Below, one piece after another: positions 1 through 8,908 of a stretch of 64,000 nucleotides of DNA. This DNA is from Burkholderiales bacterium (GTDB lineage: Bacteria > Pseudomonadota > Gammaproteobacteria > Burkholderiales > JAHFRG01): the NCBI GenBank assembly GCA_035543335.1, contig DASZZH010000023.1, forward strand, positions 1 through 64,000. Reading direction: 5' to 3'. A program made the position numbers and the translations under genes. Under the pieces are notes generated by a model, which saw only the letters and a program-made list of their open reading frames with translations, was not told where the DNA came from and did no database searches. Every line of letters begins with the position of its first letter. The stretch's first letter is position 1.

Positions 1-187
1 ATGTCCGGGAGGTTGGCAGCAGGTAGTGCCGCAACCGCCCGCACCTAATTAGTCCGGTCTCTTTACCCAAGGGCTTACGCCTAGGGACGCTAATTTACCC
101 CGTTACCTTTAAAATACTCCCGGCCCCTAATACCGGTTGGAGCGGTTTGAGAGGACAAGTCATGTCAAAGCTGGGTTCAGATCAGGG

Positions 188-381
188 AGGAGGTTTGAAC
201 CTTTTGCGAGTGACTTGATTCTACCTTGGGCAGCCTAGCGGACCCACAGCCGTTTCGACCTGATCTCAAAATCACCGCGCACCAACTGGGATGAAACTGG
301 GCACTGGCGAGAGATTATTTTAATCAGGTAGCTTTGGCGTTCGAGCTCTCTTCGGCCCCCAAACCAGGGCAAAACTGGGCA
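188..381. repeat. Dispersed repeat A, copy 1
   Basis: This non-coding stretch is closely matched by 1811-2000. Shared blocks in order are a GGTTTGAACCTT box, a TTCTACCTTGGGCAGC box, GGGCACTGGCGAGAG, and a stretch ending in CTGGGCAC. The two copies flank the lipoprotein gene at 816-1448 in direct orientation. Open frames here have no family resemblance, so I treat it as non-coding. Bases 1-187 hold nothing I recognise. Confidence 0.6.
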
Positions 382-490
382 CTTCTGGGAATCGGCCGTG
401 CCGCTCGCGTGATTGCGCTCCCGCCACGTATTCTCATTCACACCTAGGTTCCGGAGATGGCGGCAACCGGCCAACAGCGGACGTTCAATT
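369..490. repeat. Dispersed repeat B, copy 1
   Basis: About 120 bp is repeated at 9069-9190 with few differences (blocks GGCCGTGCCGCTCGCGTGAT and GGAGATGGCGGCAA are shared). It overlaps the end of repeat A. The weak reading frames that both copies share on the minus strand look like a by-product of the repeat, not a protein. From 491 to 815 I see no gene. Confidence 0.65.
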
Positions 491-815
491 GAATCAGCCG
501 CGCCAAGGCCGATTTCGCCCGCGCGGCGACTGGCGCGCCCCATCGGACGGGAACGCGAATGTCTGGGTGCGACCTTTCTCGCGCCCCCACCAAAGACTAA
601 TAGCATTCCAAAGCGTCGATATGGCGTCTTGACCGGGCTATAGCATCGGGGTAGCGTCATTTTCCATGCGGGCGAAAGTTTATCTCGCCGTCCATAGGGC
701 GCGATGGACACTACATTCCCGCTGATGGCGGCGCGCTCACTTGCCAGTCCGGTGAATTGCCGGAATAATTCTCCCTGAGTTAAAGTTTGTGGCTATCTCG
801 CGTCGGCTAAAAAAA

Positions 816-1448
816 CTACCGTGCATTGCCCATTTGTACTTGATTAGTCGTGATACTGATTCGTAGTTCACCAAACTGTTCGGCTTTAGCAGGCGCTATG
901 TTGAATTGCACTTTGTTCCATGTGGCAGGACGGAGAATATCGGTGAGCTTGACCTCCTTTTCATGTTGCGTGCTTATATATGCCTCTGCGGCTTTTGTTC
1001 TTTCCTCGTCATTAAGTTTACTCCAGTCTGGCTCCCGTGAACCCCAAGACACATTTAAAGTAAGGCCATTAAATATGACATAATTAAGGTTTCCAATAAG
1101 CAACGTTATTTTCTGTCCGTCCAGATAAGGTTGAACATTCTCAAGAACCACCAAAAACGTGCCAACGTTTGCATCAACTCTCTGGAAAGCATGTTCTCTG
1201 GTAGGGTCAAACGTGGCATTCTTGTATTGGTTAATTTCAGACTCAAGCCGTACTATTCTGCGGGTTATTGCCGCCAGAAGCTCCTCTAGTTGCTTGATAT
1301 CGTTTTTAGCGGAAACAACATCGACGGGCAGAGACTGCGGCTGATTGGTATCCTTTTCGGTGGGTGGGGAGCAGCCCAGAAGCATAAAGCAGACCGTTAT
1401 CGACAGCATTGCTACTGGAGCAACTTGCCTGGAAGTCGAATGGACCAT
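816..1448 (-). CDS. Lipoprotein, DUF3251 (YajI)-like
   Basis: Predicted outer- or inner-membrane lipoprotein of about 210 residues. The start at 1448 is chosen because AAAGGGGG lies just upstream of that ATG; an in-frame extension to 1490 lacks such a site. The N-terminus has a hydrophobic segment ending in the lipobox LLGC, so lipidation at that Cys is expected. A short heptad-like stretch (QLEELLAAITRRI) follows, then a beta-rich domain with the wording GTFLVVLENVQPYLDG, which I associate with the DUF3251 lipoproteins. The function of that family is not known. It stands alone between two copies of repeat A, so it may be transferred cargo. Confidence 0.7.
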   Translation of the reverse strand: MVHSTSRQVAPVAMLSITVCFMLLGCSPPTEKDTNQPQSLPVDVVSAKNDIKQLEELLAAITRRIVRLESEINQYKNATFDPTREHAFQRVDANVGTFLVVLENVQPYLDGQKITLLIGNLNYVIFNGLTLNVSWGSREPDWSKLNDEERTKAAEAYISTQHEKEVKLTDILRPATWNKVQFNIAPAKAEQFGELRISITTNQVQMGNAR

Positions 1449-1810
1449 ACGCCCCCTTTCTCGGAATACATTACTCCCGTCGAACAACAAGGGTCAACGC
1501 GGCACAATAGCGCTACATGCGATTCAATCAAGCCCTTGCCAGCTTGATCCTGTCGAATACTCGATCTTGGTGATGGGTTGAAGCTCCCATAGAGTGCCCC
1601 TTGTTTTCCTGAGGTGGTTCGATCTGTTAGAACTGCTCATTCGTACTCAATAAACGTGCCCATAGTGCGCCGTAGCGTCCATATCTCTTTTTTTCACTCG
1701 CATCGTCTAGCATAATTTGCTCCCCGAAAAATCGCCCCGCTATTGAGGGGCTGAATGAGGGATAGACTAAAATGCATCACAGTAACTCATTAATTACGTG
1801 GCGTCCCCAA

Positions 1811-2000
1811 GGGGGTTTGAACCTTATGCGAGTGAACTAATTCTACCTTGGGCAGCTTAGCAGACCTGCAGTAATTTCAATCTAATCTGACAGACATTGT
1901 CCGATAACGGCCAAAAGCGGACACTGGCGAGAGGTCGTGTCAATCGGGTAACCTGAATGCTCGAGCCCTGCTCGGCTCCCCGACCAAGGCAAATCTGGGC
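1811..2000. repeat. Dispersed repeat A, copy 2
   Basis: Second copy of the repeat at 188-381. This copy also contains the motif GGCCAAAAGCGGACACTGGCGAG, which recurs at about 13567-13590 and, in part, in most other repeats of the window. It ends about 80 bp before kup. The rest of 1449-2082 holds nothing I recognise. Confidence 0.6.
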
Positions 2001-2082
2001 ACTGGTTGATAAGCGTCGAACTCTGGTAACGCCCAGAGCAGGGGGCCTACGCGCTCACGTCGTTTTCACCACGAGGCGAGAG

Positions 2083-3966
2083 ATGGAAAAAGAGCCGGAC
2101 CAAGGAAAATCTTCGCGCGCCGCACTGACCCTTGCCGCACTAGGCGTGGTCTACGGCGACATTGGCACCAGCCCGCTCTACGCAGTCAAGGAAACGTTCA
2201 ATCCCGAACACGGAATTCCGCTCAACGCCGTGAACATTCTCGGGGGACTCTCGGCGATCTTCTGGGCGCTGATGATCGTGGTCTCGCTCAAGTACGTGAT
2301 CCTGATCATGCGCGCCGACAACAAGGGCGAGGGCGGGATCATGGCGCTGCTTGCGCTCGCGTCCTCCGCAGTGAAGGACCATCCGCAATGGAGCGCGACG
2401 ATCATGCTGCTCGGCGTGTTCGGTGCGTCGCTTTTTTACGGTGACGCGGTACTCACTCCGGCAATCTCGGTGCTCTCGGCGGTGGAAGGGCTCGAGGTGG
2501 GAACCACCGCGTTCAAGCCCTACGTGGTGCCGATCGCAGTCGGAGTGGTGATCTCGCTCTTCGCCCTGCAGCGCAGAGGAACTTCCGTGGTCGGCGCGCT
2601 GTTCGGCCCGGTTACCGTGCTGTGGTTTCTCGCGATCGCGGCGCTCGGCGTGGTTGCGATCGCAAGGAATCCCGAGGTGCTGCGCGCGCTCGATCCGCTG
2701 CACGCCCTTGCCTTCGTCACGCAGCACGGCTGGGCGTCGTTCGTAGTGCTTGGCGCGGTGCTGCTCGCCTTCACCGGTGCCGAGGCGCTTTACGCCGACA
2801 TGGGGTACTTTGGCAAGGCACCGATCCGCATCGCTTGGTTCGGACTCGTGTTTCCGGCGCTGATTCTGAACTACTTTGGGCAGGGCGCGCTGCTGATCGC
2901 GAGCCCGAAGGCGCTGGAGAACCCGTTTTATCTCCTCGCTCCGGGCTGGGCTCTGTATCCGACGGTGGCGTTGGCCACGGCGGCGACGGTGATCGCCTCG
3001 CAGGCTATCATCTCGGGCACCTACTCGCTCACTAAGCAGGCGATCCAGCTCGATTACCTGCCGCGCATGCACGTCGCGCAGACCTCGGCCAAGGAGATCG
3101 GGCAGATCTACATTCCCGGCGCGAACTGGGTGCTGCTCGTCGTGATCATCGCGGTGGTGATCGGTTTCGGCTCCTCGTCGAAGCTCGCCTCTGCATACGG
3201 CGTGGCGGTGACGGGGACAATGCTGGTGACGACCTTCCTCACCTTTTTCGTGATCCGCTTCGGCTGGGGCTATCCACTGTGGCTGTGCATCGCTGCCACC
3301 GGATTCTTCATTTTCGTCGACGCGGCGTTCTTCTCCTCGAGCCTGCTCAAGATCCGGGAGGGCGGTTGGTTCCCGCTCGCGATCGGCGCGGTCGTATTCA
3401 CCGTGATGACGACCTGGCGGCGCGGCCGCCTGCTCACGTTCGCCTCGCAGAAGCGCACCGCGGTCCCGCTCGCGCCGTTTCTGGAATCGCTCTCCGCGCA
3501 CCCGCCGATCCGGGTTCCCGGGACTGCCGTGTTCATGGCCGGCGATCCCGAAGCGGTGCCGCATGCGCTGTTGCACAACCTCATGCACAACAAGGTGCTG
3601 CATGAGCGCGTGGTCTTCGTCACCGTCGTTCCCCGCAACATTCCTTGGGTGCCGTCGTCGGATCGCGTCGCGGTCGAGCCGCTCGGGCAAGGCTTTAATC
3701 GCCTGCTGGTGTACTTCGGCTTTATGGACCGGCCCGACCTCACGCAGACGCTGGAGGTCTGCAAGAGCTATGGGCTCGAGTTCGACCTGACGCAGACCAC
3801 GTTTTTCCTCAGCCGCGCGACGGTGATCCCGACGCCGAAAGAGGGCATGGCGCTGTGGCGCGAGGTCTTGTTCGCAACGATGGCGCGCAACGCGCACACC
3901 GCGGCGGACTACTACAACATACCGGCGAACTGCGTGATCGAGCTCGGCACCAAGATCGAGATCTAG
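2083..3966 (+). CDS. kup: Kup-family potassium uptake permease
   Basis: Inner-membrane K+ transporter that imports potassium with protons; 627 residues, the normal Kup length. The start at 2083 (MEKEPDQ) follows GAGGCGAGAG; the frame is open further upstream through repeat A, which is not part of the protein. The family signature GVVYGDIGTSPLYAVKE is at residues 20-36, followed by about 12 hydrophobic segments and a C-terminal cytoplasmic domain from about residue 450. The motif LFYGDAVLTPAISVLSAVEG around residue 125 is also typical of Kup. No operon partner; the next gene is convergent. Confidence 0.96.
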   Translation: MEKEPDQGKSSRAALTLAALGVVYGDIGTSPLYAVKETFNPEHGIPLNAVNILGGLSAIFWALMIVVSLKYVILIMRADNKGEGGIMALLALASSAVKDHPQWSATIMLLGVFGASLFYGDAVLTPAISVLSAVEGLEVGTTAFKPYVVPIAVGVVISLFALQRRGTSVVGALFGPVTVLWFLAIAALGVVAIARNPEVLRALDPLHALAFVTQHGWASFVVLGAVLLAFTGAEALYADMGYFGKAPIRIAWFGLVFPALILNYFGQGALLIASPKALENPFYLLAPGWALYPTVALATAATVIASQAIISGTYSLTKQAIQLDYLPRMHVAQTSAKEIGQIYIPGANWVLLVVIIAVVIGFGSSSKLASAYGVAVTGTMLVTTFLTFFVIRFGWGYPLWLCIAATGFFIFVDAAFFSSSLLKIREGGWFPLAIGAVVFTVMTTWRRGRLLTFASQKRTAVPLAPFLESLSAHPPIRVPGTAVFMAGDPEAVPHALLHNLMHNKVLHERVVFVTVVPRNIPWVPSSDRVAVEPLGQGFNRLLVYFGFMDRPDLTQTLEVCKSYGLEFDLTQTTFFLSRATVIPTPKEGMALWREVLFATMARNAHTAADYYNIPANCVIELGTKIEI

Positions 3967-4030
3967 CCACTACGTCCCCCATCAACCGTTCCGGACAAAC
4001 CGGACATTCGGCATCGGCACCGACTGCGAT

Positions 4031-4645
4031 TCAGGGTTTGACAAACCGCGCCCCGATCACCGGATGAATCTCCCAAAGGGTAGCGGCGTGCATGCCCTTT
4101 TTCCCGCGCGGGGCATCGCCAACATGTGCGTCGTCAAAGAACAGGGCGCCGGCAAATTCCATGTAGGGCGGGTGCTGCATCACGGAGCCGCCGCTAGAGG
4201 GTTCGCGCCCCTTTAGCAACCGGTCGCGGATCAACTGGCGTACGGCCCCGGCTTTCTCGCGCACGTACGGGTCGTGGACGTAAATCGGATCGTCCTTGGG
4301 CACCTCGACCACGATGCAGTGATCACCCGAGGTCGGGCTGTTTGAAATCTGGATGTGGTAATCCCCGTCGGGCTCTCCCGCCACCAAATGGACGTAGCCG
4401 CGAACGGACACAATTTGATCCTCACCCTGGTATCGCGCCTTTTGAAACTTTGGGTTGTTATGGGCAGCCGAGGGCGGGTCGGGAAGGGTTACAAATTGGT
4501 CGAAGGCCATGGGCGTGGGCAAGCTGACGACTTTGGCAATCGATGTTTTGATTGCCTAGCGTTCTACACCGGGTTTTTGGACCTTGGCCTGAGCGTGCGC
4601 CGTGAGCGCGAGGATCAGGCATACGCCGATAAAGTATTTGATCAT
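4031..4645 (-). pseudogene. Secreted protein gene split by an in-frame amber codon
   Basis: Reading from the ATG at 4645 gives a clear signal peptide (MIKYFIGVCLILALTAHAQA), then a TAG at 4558-4556, then the same frame continues open to 4031. The downstream part (from the ATG at 4522, 163 residues) has the look of a mature exported domain (VRGYVHLVAGEPDGDYHIQI and SGDHCIVVEVP) but no export signal of its own. This is best explained by a single nonsense mutation in a gene of about 204 codons. Readthrough of the amber codon or use of the internal ATG cannot be excluded. I do not know the function; similar small secreted proteins are annotated as hypothetical. Confidence 0.65.
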
Positions 4646-5035
4646 GATGCACTCCCTAGTGATGAACTACCCACCCCATCCTGCGGTTAATCCCGATGCA
4701 AAGTCAGCTCACCTCCGGTACTGGTGCAAATTTGCTTCTGACCCATTATCCACCGTATCAAGTTTACGGTTTAGACACCAGCCCTCGTAGGGTCGTAAGA
4801 ACTTTGCACCAGAACCCTTTTCGGTCTGTTGCCACAGCTCTCGGCGATCCTGGATCGCCTGGTTGACGAGGCGAAGTTGTGAACTACGTCATTGACAGGG
4901 CGAAGTCGTGAGGGCAATCTCCAAGGTAACAGCTGGCGTCTCCTCCTCAATCGCCGGCTCTTTAAAGCGGCGCTTTGGCTGATTGTGGCCGGCGCCGTTT
5001 TTCTTTGGTGGTGGCCCGCATGAGTGGATCCTTGC
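4646..5035. other. Intergenic stretch without recognised gene
   Basis: About 390 bp. I see a GGTGCAAA...TTTGCACC inverted pair roughly 80 bp apart (about 4723 and 4804) and two similar GGCGAAGT(T/C)GTGA boxes near 4871 and 4900. These may be remains of an insertion element, but no transposase frame can be read. No promoter or terminator stands out. Confidence 0.3.
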
Positions 5036-6163
5036 TTAGTCAAACGGCCACGGCATCGCTTTGGGTAGTGTCAAGGCAGGCATCCCGGATGGTTGCTGTC
5101 GAGGCTCTTGTACGTCGACTGCCCGCCACCACGACGTGACCTCATGGGTGTGTGCTGGCTCAACGGGCTCGCCCAGCCGCGGCATCAGCAGCTGCGCACC
5201 GTGCCTCGGACCGAGCGTCAGCAACGTCTCGGCTGGCTGGTCCCAATCATGGAGAGCCAACGCAAATGTACCCCAATGCACTGGCAGGAATGCACCACCG
5301 CCCAACAGGGCGAGCGCCTCAAGCGCGTGTTCGGGGCCGAGGTGGATATGGCCCCACGATGGGTGGAAGGCGCCCACTTCCAGCATGACGAGATCAAACG
5401 GGCCCAATCGGGTGCGGATCGCGGCGTATTCGGTCGTCAAGCCGGTGTCGCCACTAAAAAATACAGCGTGCCGCGGGGAGCGAATAACCAGGGATGACCA
5501 AAGCGTCGCATTACGGTCCTTGAGTCCGCGACCCGAGAAATGTTGCGACGGCGCCGCAGTCACCGATAACTCAGTGTTCAGTAGCGTGTGAGATTCCCAC
5601 CAATCAAGCTCTACAATGCGTTCCGCCGGCACGCCCCACGCCTCCAGGTGCGCTCCGACGCCGAGTGAGGTAACGAACGGCACATCGGACTTCGCCAGCT
5701 TGCAGATCGTTGGATAATCGAGGTGGTCGTAGTGATCATGGGACACGAGCACGACGTCGATCGGCGGAAGCGCCCGTAATGCAACGGGCACTGGCTGGAA
5801 GCGTTTCGGCCCGACCAGACGCGACGGCGAAGCGCGCGGGCCCCACACGGGGTCCGTTAATACTCGAATCCCGTCTATTTCGATGAGGACGGTGGAGTGA
5901 CCGAGCCTAGTCGCTCGCAGTCCAGTGCCCGGTGTCCTGGACCACACTTCGCGCGGATCGACGGAGGGGAGGCCCGTGTGCGGTACCCGGCGATTGCTGC
6001 CGCACAGAAAATCTGATAGTGATGGCGTCGGTACACTAGTATCGCGCAGACCCGGCAGCACCGGATGAATATTGCGAAAGCCATCTCCGCTCCAGAGAGG
6101 CGAGGATTGCATGCGCTCGAGCCGCAAACCGCTTGGCCTCTCACCTAAAGACTTGCAATGCAT
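5036..6163 (-). CDS. MBL-fold metal-dependent hydrolase (NAPE-PLD/UlaG-like)
   Basis: Predicted cytoplasmic metallo-beta-lactamase-fold hydrolase of about 375 residues. The start at 6163 is preferred because GGGGAG and AAAGG sit just ahead of it; an ATG at 6187 has no such site. Metal-binding motifs: HDHYDHLD in the middle, then a histidine in PSQHFSGRG, FFSGDTG with the bridging Asp, and PVHWGTF near the C-terminus. The opening LGHSTVLIEIDGIRVLTDPVW is typical of the N-acylphosphatidylethanolamine phospholipase D-like branch. The substrate cannot be read from sequence. It is the last gene before the island's left end. Confidence 0.85.
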   Translation of the reverse strand: MHCKSLGERPSGLRLERMQSSPLWSGDGFRNIHPVLPGLRDTSVPTPSLSDFLCGSNRRVPHTGLPSVDPREVWSRTPGTGLRATRLGHSTVLIEIDGIRVLTDPVWGPRASPSRLVGPKRFQPVPVALRALPPIDVVLVSHDHYDHLDYPTICKLAKSDVPFVTSLGVGAHLEAWGVPAERIVELDWWESHTLLNTELSVTAAPSQHFSGRGLKDRNATLWSSLVIRSPRHAVFFSGDTGLTTEYAAIRTRLGPFDLVMLEVGAFHPSWGHIHLGPEHALEALALLGGGAFLPVHWGTFALALHDWDQPAETLLTLGPRHGAQLLMPRLGEPVEPAHTHEVTSWWRAVDVQEPRQQPSGMPALTLPKAMPWPFD

Positions 6164-6224
6164 GCCTTTCTCCCCGGTGCGGCCCATCTAAAGCGATATT
6201 GTTGGCCTAAATTCACCCAACGGC

Positions 6225-6254
6225 AATGTCCGCTTTGAGTCGATAGCGGACATT
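6225..6254. repeat. Perfect hairpin repeat (10-bp arms)
   Basis: AATGTCCGCT and AGCGGACATT are perfect inverted arms around a 10-nt loop. The same unit, with one arm mismatch, occurs at 21548-21577, and imperfect versions at 18344-18394 and 18878-18934. At both 6225 and 21548 it is followed by an inverted tRNA-Asn 3' half, so the pair is a composite repeat. Confidence 0.8.
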
Positions 6255-6263
6255 GAGTGCTGG

Positions 6264-6312
6264 CACGCCGAATAGGGCTCGAACCACGGGCCTACGGATT
6301 AACAGTTCGTAG
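6264..6312 (-). other. tRNA-Asn(GTT) 3'-half remnant
   Basis: On the minus strand the sequence shows an anticodon stem-loop with ACTGTTAATCC and a T-arm GGTTCGAGCCC, i.e. the 3' half of a tRNA-Asn. The 5' half (acceptor strand, D arm) is missing, so it is not a working tRNA. Related fragments lie near 16370-16415 and 21590-21640. Confidence 0.6.
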
Positions 6313-6320
6313 TAGCAATG

Positions 6321-6365
6321 TTATCGGAGGCTTGCCGCGGGCAATGTAGCCAAATTTGTACCATT
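6321..6365 (-). pseudogene. Possible tail of a lost integrase
   Basis: A minus-strand frame reads NGTNLATLPAASLR then stop, which resembles the last residues of the intact island integrase (NGTNLAQQ). It sits on the outer side of the left tRNA-Arg repeat. It may be the C-terminal stub of an older, deleted element integrated at the same place. Very short, so low confidence. Confidence 0.3.
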
Positions 6366-6463
6366 TTGAGACTGGATTAAATGATATTCAGGCTTTACGT
6401 GACTGTTTTTTAGTTTAGCGGGCGTCACAGGTTGTTGATTTAAAGGGAGCTACTTTTCACATT

Positions 6464-6511
6464 TCCGTCTCCGAAGCCAAAAGTCACTGGTTCGAATCCA
6501 GTAGGGCGCGC
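6464..6511 (+). other. Left att-like direct repeat, tRNA-Arg(CCG) 3' half
   Basis: This 48-bp block contains the anticodon loop CTCCGAA (anticodon CCG), the T-arm ACTGGTTCGAATCCAGT and the acceptor 3' strand AGGGCGCG, followed by CCA. It repeats at 30620-30667 with two differences. Homology to a tRNA starts at the anticodon loop; no 5' half is present. A tyrosine integrase starts 43 bp away, as expected for an attachment site. Confidence 0.8.
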
Positions 6512-6554
6512 CATTTAAAACATGGCGTTGCAAAAATTCAGCACGTTTTGTTTT

Positions 6555-7586
6555 TCACTGCTGTGCCAGATTTGTGCCATTGGGAAAATCTCCCACTACC
6601 TTAAGCTCGCAAAGGCGATCCGCGTAAGGGGCCAAGTGTTCGCAAGATAAATGCGCGTAACGGCGCACCATCTCCGGCGATGCCCACGCCCCCAATTCCT
6701 GCAAGACGTAAAGCGGTGTGCCTTGCTGCACATGCCAGCTCGCCCAGGTATGCCGCAGATCGTGCCACCGAAAATCCACGATCCCGGCACGCTCTAAGCC
6801 CTTGTACCAGGCTTTGGTGCTCACCTGGATAATCGGCTTACCCCTGAATAAGAACACGTGCGTCGGATGCTTCCCGAGCTGATTGCGGATGATCAATACC
6901 GCCTCCGCGTTCAACGGAACCGCTATCGCTTTCCCCGCTTTCGCCTGATCGGGATGAATCCAGGCCATGCGCCTTACCAAATCCACTTGCGACCATTGCA
7001 GACCTGTGACATTCCCCTGCCGCAAACCTGTGGCGAGAGAAAATGCCGCCATGTCTGCAAGGTGCCCCGGCAGCACCGCGAGCAGTCGAGACGCTTCTGC
7101 TCGCGTTAACCACCGGATACGCCTTGTGGGTTCCTTCAACAGCCGCACCTTTGGCACACGATCGAGCCATTCCCATTCATTGATGCATTTCCTGAGAATC
7201 GCCCGCACGAGCTCCAAGATGCGATTTACCGTTGCGTTACTTACACCTTCAGCAAGCTTGGCCGCCGTAATGCGGTCAAGCACGTCTCGCGTAATGGTGT
7301 CGAGAGGTTTGCCGGACAGGTGTTGATCGAGCCAGCGCAGCCGCGACTTATCGGCTACGCCCGCCCCCTTACGGTTCGCCTCTTTCAGCCATCGTACGAC
7401 CGCCTCATTCCACAGCCTTCGGGGTTTTTCCCCGAGGTAGGCGATGCGCCACGATTCGGCTTTTAACCTGTCGTGGAGTTCTTGCGCGAAGGCTTTGTTG
7501 CCAGTCCCAGCAGATCGGCGTACTCGTTGCCCATTCGGCGCAACGAAGTCGATCCACCAGGTATTGCCGCGTTGGATAAGTGACAT
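6555..7586 (-). CDS. int: Phage-type tyrosine integrase of the island
   Basis: Site-specific recombinase expected to integrate and excise the island at the tRNA-Arg repeats. 343 residues. The start at 7586 follows AAGGAGAG. Catalytic-domain motifs are visible: ATGLRQGNVTGL with the first Arg, HDLRHTWASW with the His-Arg pair, and a nucleophile Tyr in PEMVRRYAHL. The N-terminal part (SLIQRGNTWWIDF) is a typical arm-binding domain. The 3' end lies next to the att repeat at 6464, the usual arrangement. Its start overlaps the end of the small HTH gene by 124 bp, so the two are likely co-expressed. Confidence 0.93.
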   Translation of the reverse strand: MSLIQRGNTWWIDFVAPNGQRVRRSAGTGNKAFAQELHDRLKAESWRIAYLGEKPRRLWNEAVVRWLKEANRKGAGVADKSRLRWLDQHLSGKPLDTITRDVLDRITAAKLAEGVSNATVNRILELVRAILRKCINEWEWLDRVPKVRLLKEPTRRIRWLTRAEASRLLAVLPGHLADMAAFSLATGLRQGNVTGLQWSQVDLVRRMAWIHPDQAKAGKAIAVPLNAEAVLIIRNQLGKHPTHVFLFRGKPIIQVSTKAWYKGLERAGIVDFRWHDLRHTWASWHVQQGTPLYVLQELGAWASPEMVRRYAHLSCEHLAPYADRLCELKVVGDFPNGTNLAQQ

Positions 7587-7786
7587 AAACTCTCCTTGTC
7601 ACCTTGCAACGCTTGCCGGGAACTAGCATAAAGCGAGCGTAGATAGGTTACAAGATCATCTTCAATAAAAACCCAACACCTGCCGACCTTCGCCCCGCGC
7701 ACGAGTCCCGCCTTTGCACGCTGGCGCAATTCCTCAGGATGAACATGGAGGAAAATCGCCGCCTCTTTAAGATCAAGCGTCCTCAT
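7463..7786 (-). CDS. Small HTH protein, excisionase-like
   Basis: 107 residues. The first 50 residues (TLDLKEAAIFLHVHPEELRQRAKAG, then VGRCWVFIEDDLVTYL) follow the layout of the MerR-like HTH_17 fold found in excisionases and AlpA-type regulators: a DNA-binding helix pair and a two-residue wing before a C-terminal helix. Inferred job: directing the neighbouring integrase toward excision or regulating it. It overlaps the integrase start in another frame. Confidence 0.7.
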   Translation of the reverse strand: MRTLDLKEAAIFLHVHPEELRQRAKAGLVRGAKVGRCWVFIEDDLVTYLRSLYASSRQALQGDKESLCHLSNAAIPGGSTSLRRMGNEYADLLGLATKPSRKNSTTG

Positions 7787-7858
7787 ACCTATGATTGCTC
7801 CATCGCTAATTCACGATGAGCCAATTTTGAGGATAGCTGAGAGGTGCGTCTAGGAGGA

Positions 7859-8611
7859 TTAGGGCTTCGAGTTGGCGGAAATCTTCCGGGTGGAGCGGGT
7901 GAGCTTTCTGACCAAATCTTCTGTTACCGGGTTGTCGTGAAAGTTAAAGGAAGCGTTCACGGTGTTGGCGACGACTTCGTTCAAGGGTTTTCCAAAGCGT
8001 CGTTTGACGTAGCGGGCCAAATCCTGGATGTAGGCGGTGCGGTCGGCGTTCTTGTCTCGGAGCTTGCGCGGGCCTACGGGCGGGGCTTGTAGAGCGAGTT
8101 CTGCAGCCTGGATCAGGTTATTGAGTACGTTTTCGATCCCTGTCTCCCTCTGGAGATCGGCAAGGGTCTGTTTTAGGGTGAAGGCGTGAACGATCGTTTG
8201 ATTTTCTTTCCGCAGTGCGAAGGAATGGGTGACTACCTGGTTAAGCAGATGTTCCAAGGCGGCTAGCCCGGCAGCAGGGTTATTTCCGCCAATCGCCTCC
8301 AACTCTTTGAGCAGCTCTTTGCCTAGCTTTGCAACTCGCTTTAGCGCCCGGCGCTGGGAGGACAGGGCGGGGAATTTTCGCCAGTAGCCGTGCCACATGA
8401 GGGTGTAATGGAGGCGGGCGTATTCGAGATAGTCCACCAGATCCTGAGGCTGGGGAGCATATTTCGCCAAGGCGGCCCACGCGGCTCTCATCCCTGCATC
8501 GGTGGTAAGCCTTTTGAGCCGCTCGGTCATCTTTTCACCCAGCCCCCCGCTATCGATGAGCTGGGTAGCGTGGTCGGCTACAATTTGAGGCAACCAAGGG
8601 GGAAAACGCAT
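7859..8611 (-). CDS. Hypothetical island protein
   Basis: About 250 residues, no family recognised. The start at 8611 (MRFPPWLPQ) is the first ATG; a TTG at 8641 is also in frame, and neither has a strong ribosome-binding site. It is largely helical and charged (RRALKRVAKLGKELLKELEAIGG; KLRDKNADRTAYIQDLARYVKRRFGKP), with no signal peptide or membrane segment. It lies downstream of the phased GTAG array at 8825-8908, transcribed away from it, so the array could regulate it. It could be a replication or maintenance protein of the island, but nothing in the sequence proves this. Confidence 0.6.
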   Translation of the reverse strand: MRFPPWLPQIVADHATQLIDSGGLGEKMTERLKRLTTDAGMRAAWAALAKYAPQPQDLVDYLEYARLHYTLMWHGYWRKFPALSSQRRALKRVAKLGKELLKELEAIGGNNPAAGLAALEHLLNQVVTHSFALRKENQTIVHAFTLKQTLADLQRETGIENVLNNLIQAAELALQAPPVGPRKLRDKNADRTAYIQDLARYVKRRFGKPLNEVVANTVNASFNFHDNPVTEDLVRKLTRSTRKISANSKP

Positions 8612-8824
8612 TATGGGGGCACAAAAATCATAAACTACCAAAGAGCAACCAGCAGCGCTTGGATTAAAACTTATCCTGACGCTTTAGCACAGTTTGACGC
8701 GAAAATTCAGAAAAGCTATCTCGGAAATCTTCCCACGCGGTCAAAACACGCTGCGTTAACGCTTTTATGAGCTCTTATAGACGGTAATTGGCGTACAAAG
8801 CGCACCTGAACACCTACCCGCCCT

Positions 8825-8908
8825 GTACGCTTTTACTACGTTTCTTCTACATTTCTCCTACATTTTATCTACTATAGCATCTACTGTTTGACCTACTTTT
8901 CGACCTAC
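8825..8908 (-). repeat. Phased GTAG iteron-like array
   Basis: On the minus strand GTAG occurs seven times, with start-to-start spacings of 12, 12, 12, 11, 11 and 11 bp, followed 11 bp later by GTAC. The spacer bases are A-rich. The spacing is close to one helical turn, so all boxes would face the same side of the DNA. A 14-codon frame (MRYLLKFTTRSVKK) starting at 8949 after GGGGGACCTG ends at the first GTAG box. Confidence 0.7.

Noticed and set aside
235-711. Minus-strand frame whose product partly matches a frame at 8980-9210
   Set aside because: The similarity is due to the shared DNA repeat B; frame is broken differently in the two copies and has no start signal.
2140-3897. Long open frame of 585 codons on the minus strand inside kup
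   Set aside because: It is an antisense shadow of a high-GC gene: Arg/His/Glu-rich, low complexity, no family features, while kup on the plus strand is complete.
4771-5043. 90-codon minus-strand frame
   Set aside because: No start signal or family resemblance; composition resembles random frame in a high-GC intergenic stretch.
8825-8908. Possible CRISPR array
   Set aside because: Repeat units of 11-12 bp with a 4-bp conserved core are far too short; no spacers and no cas genes.
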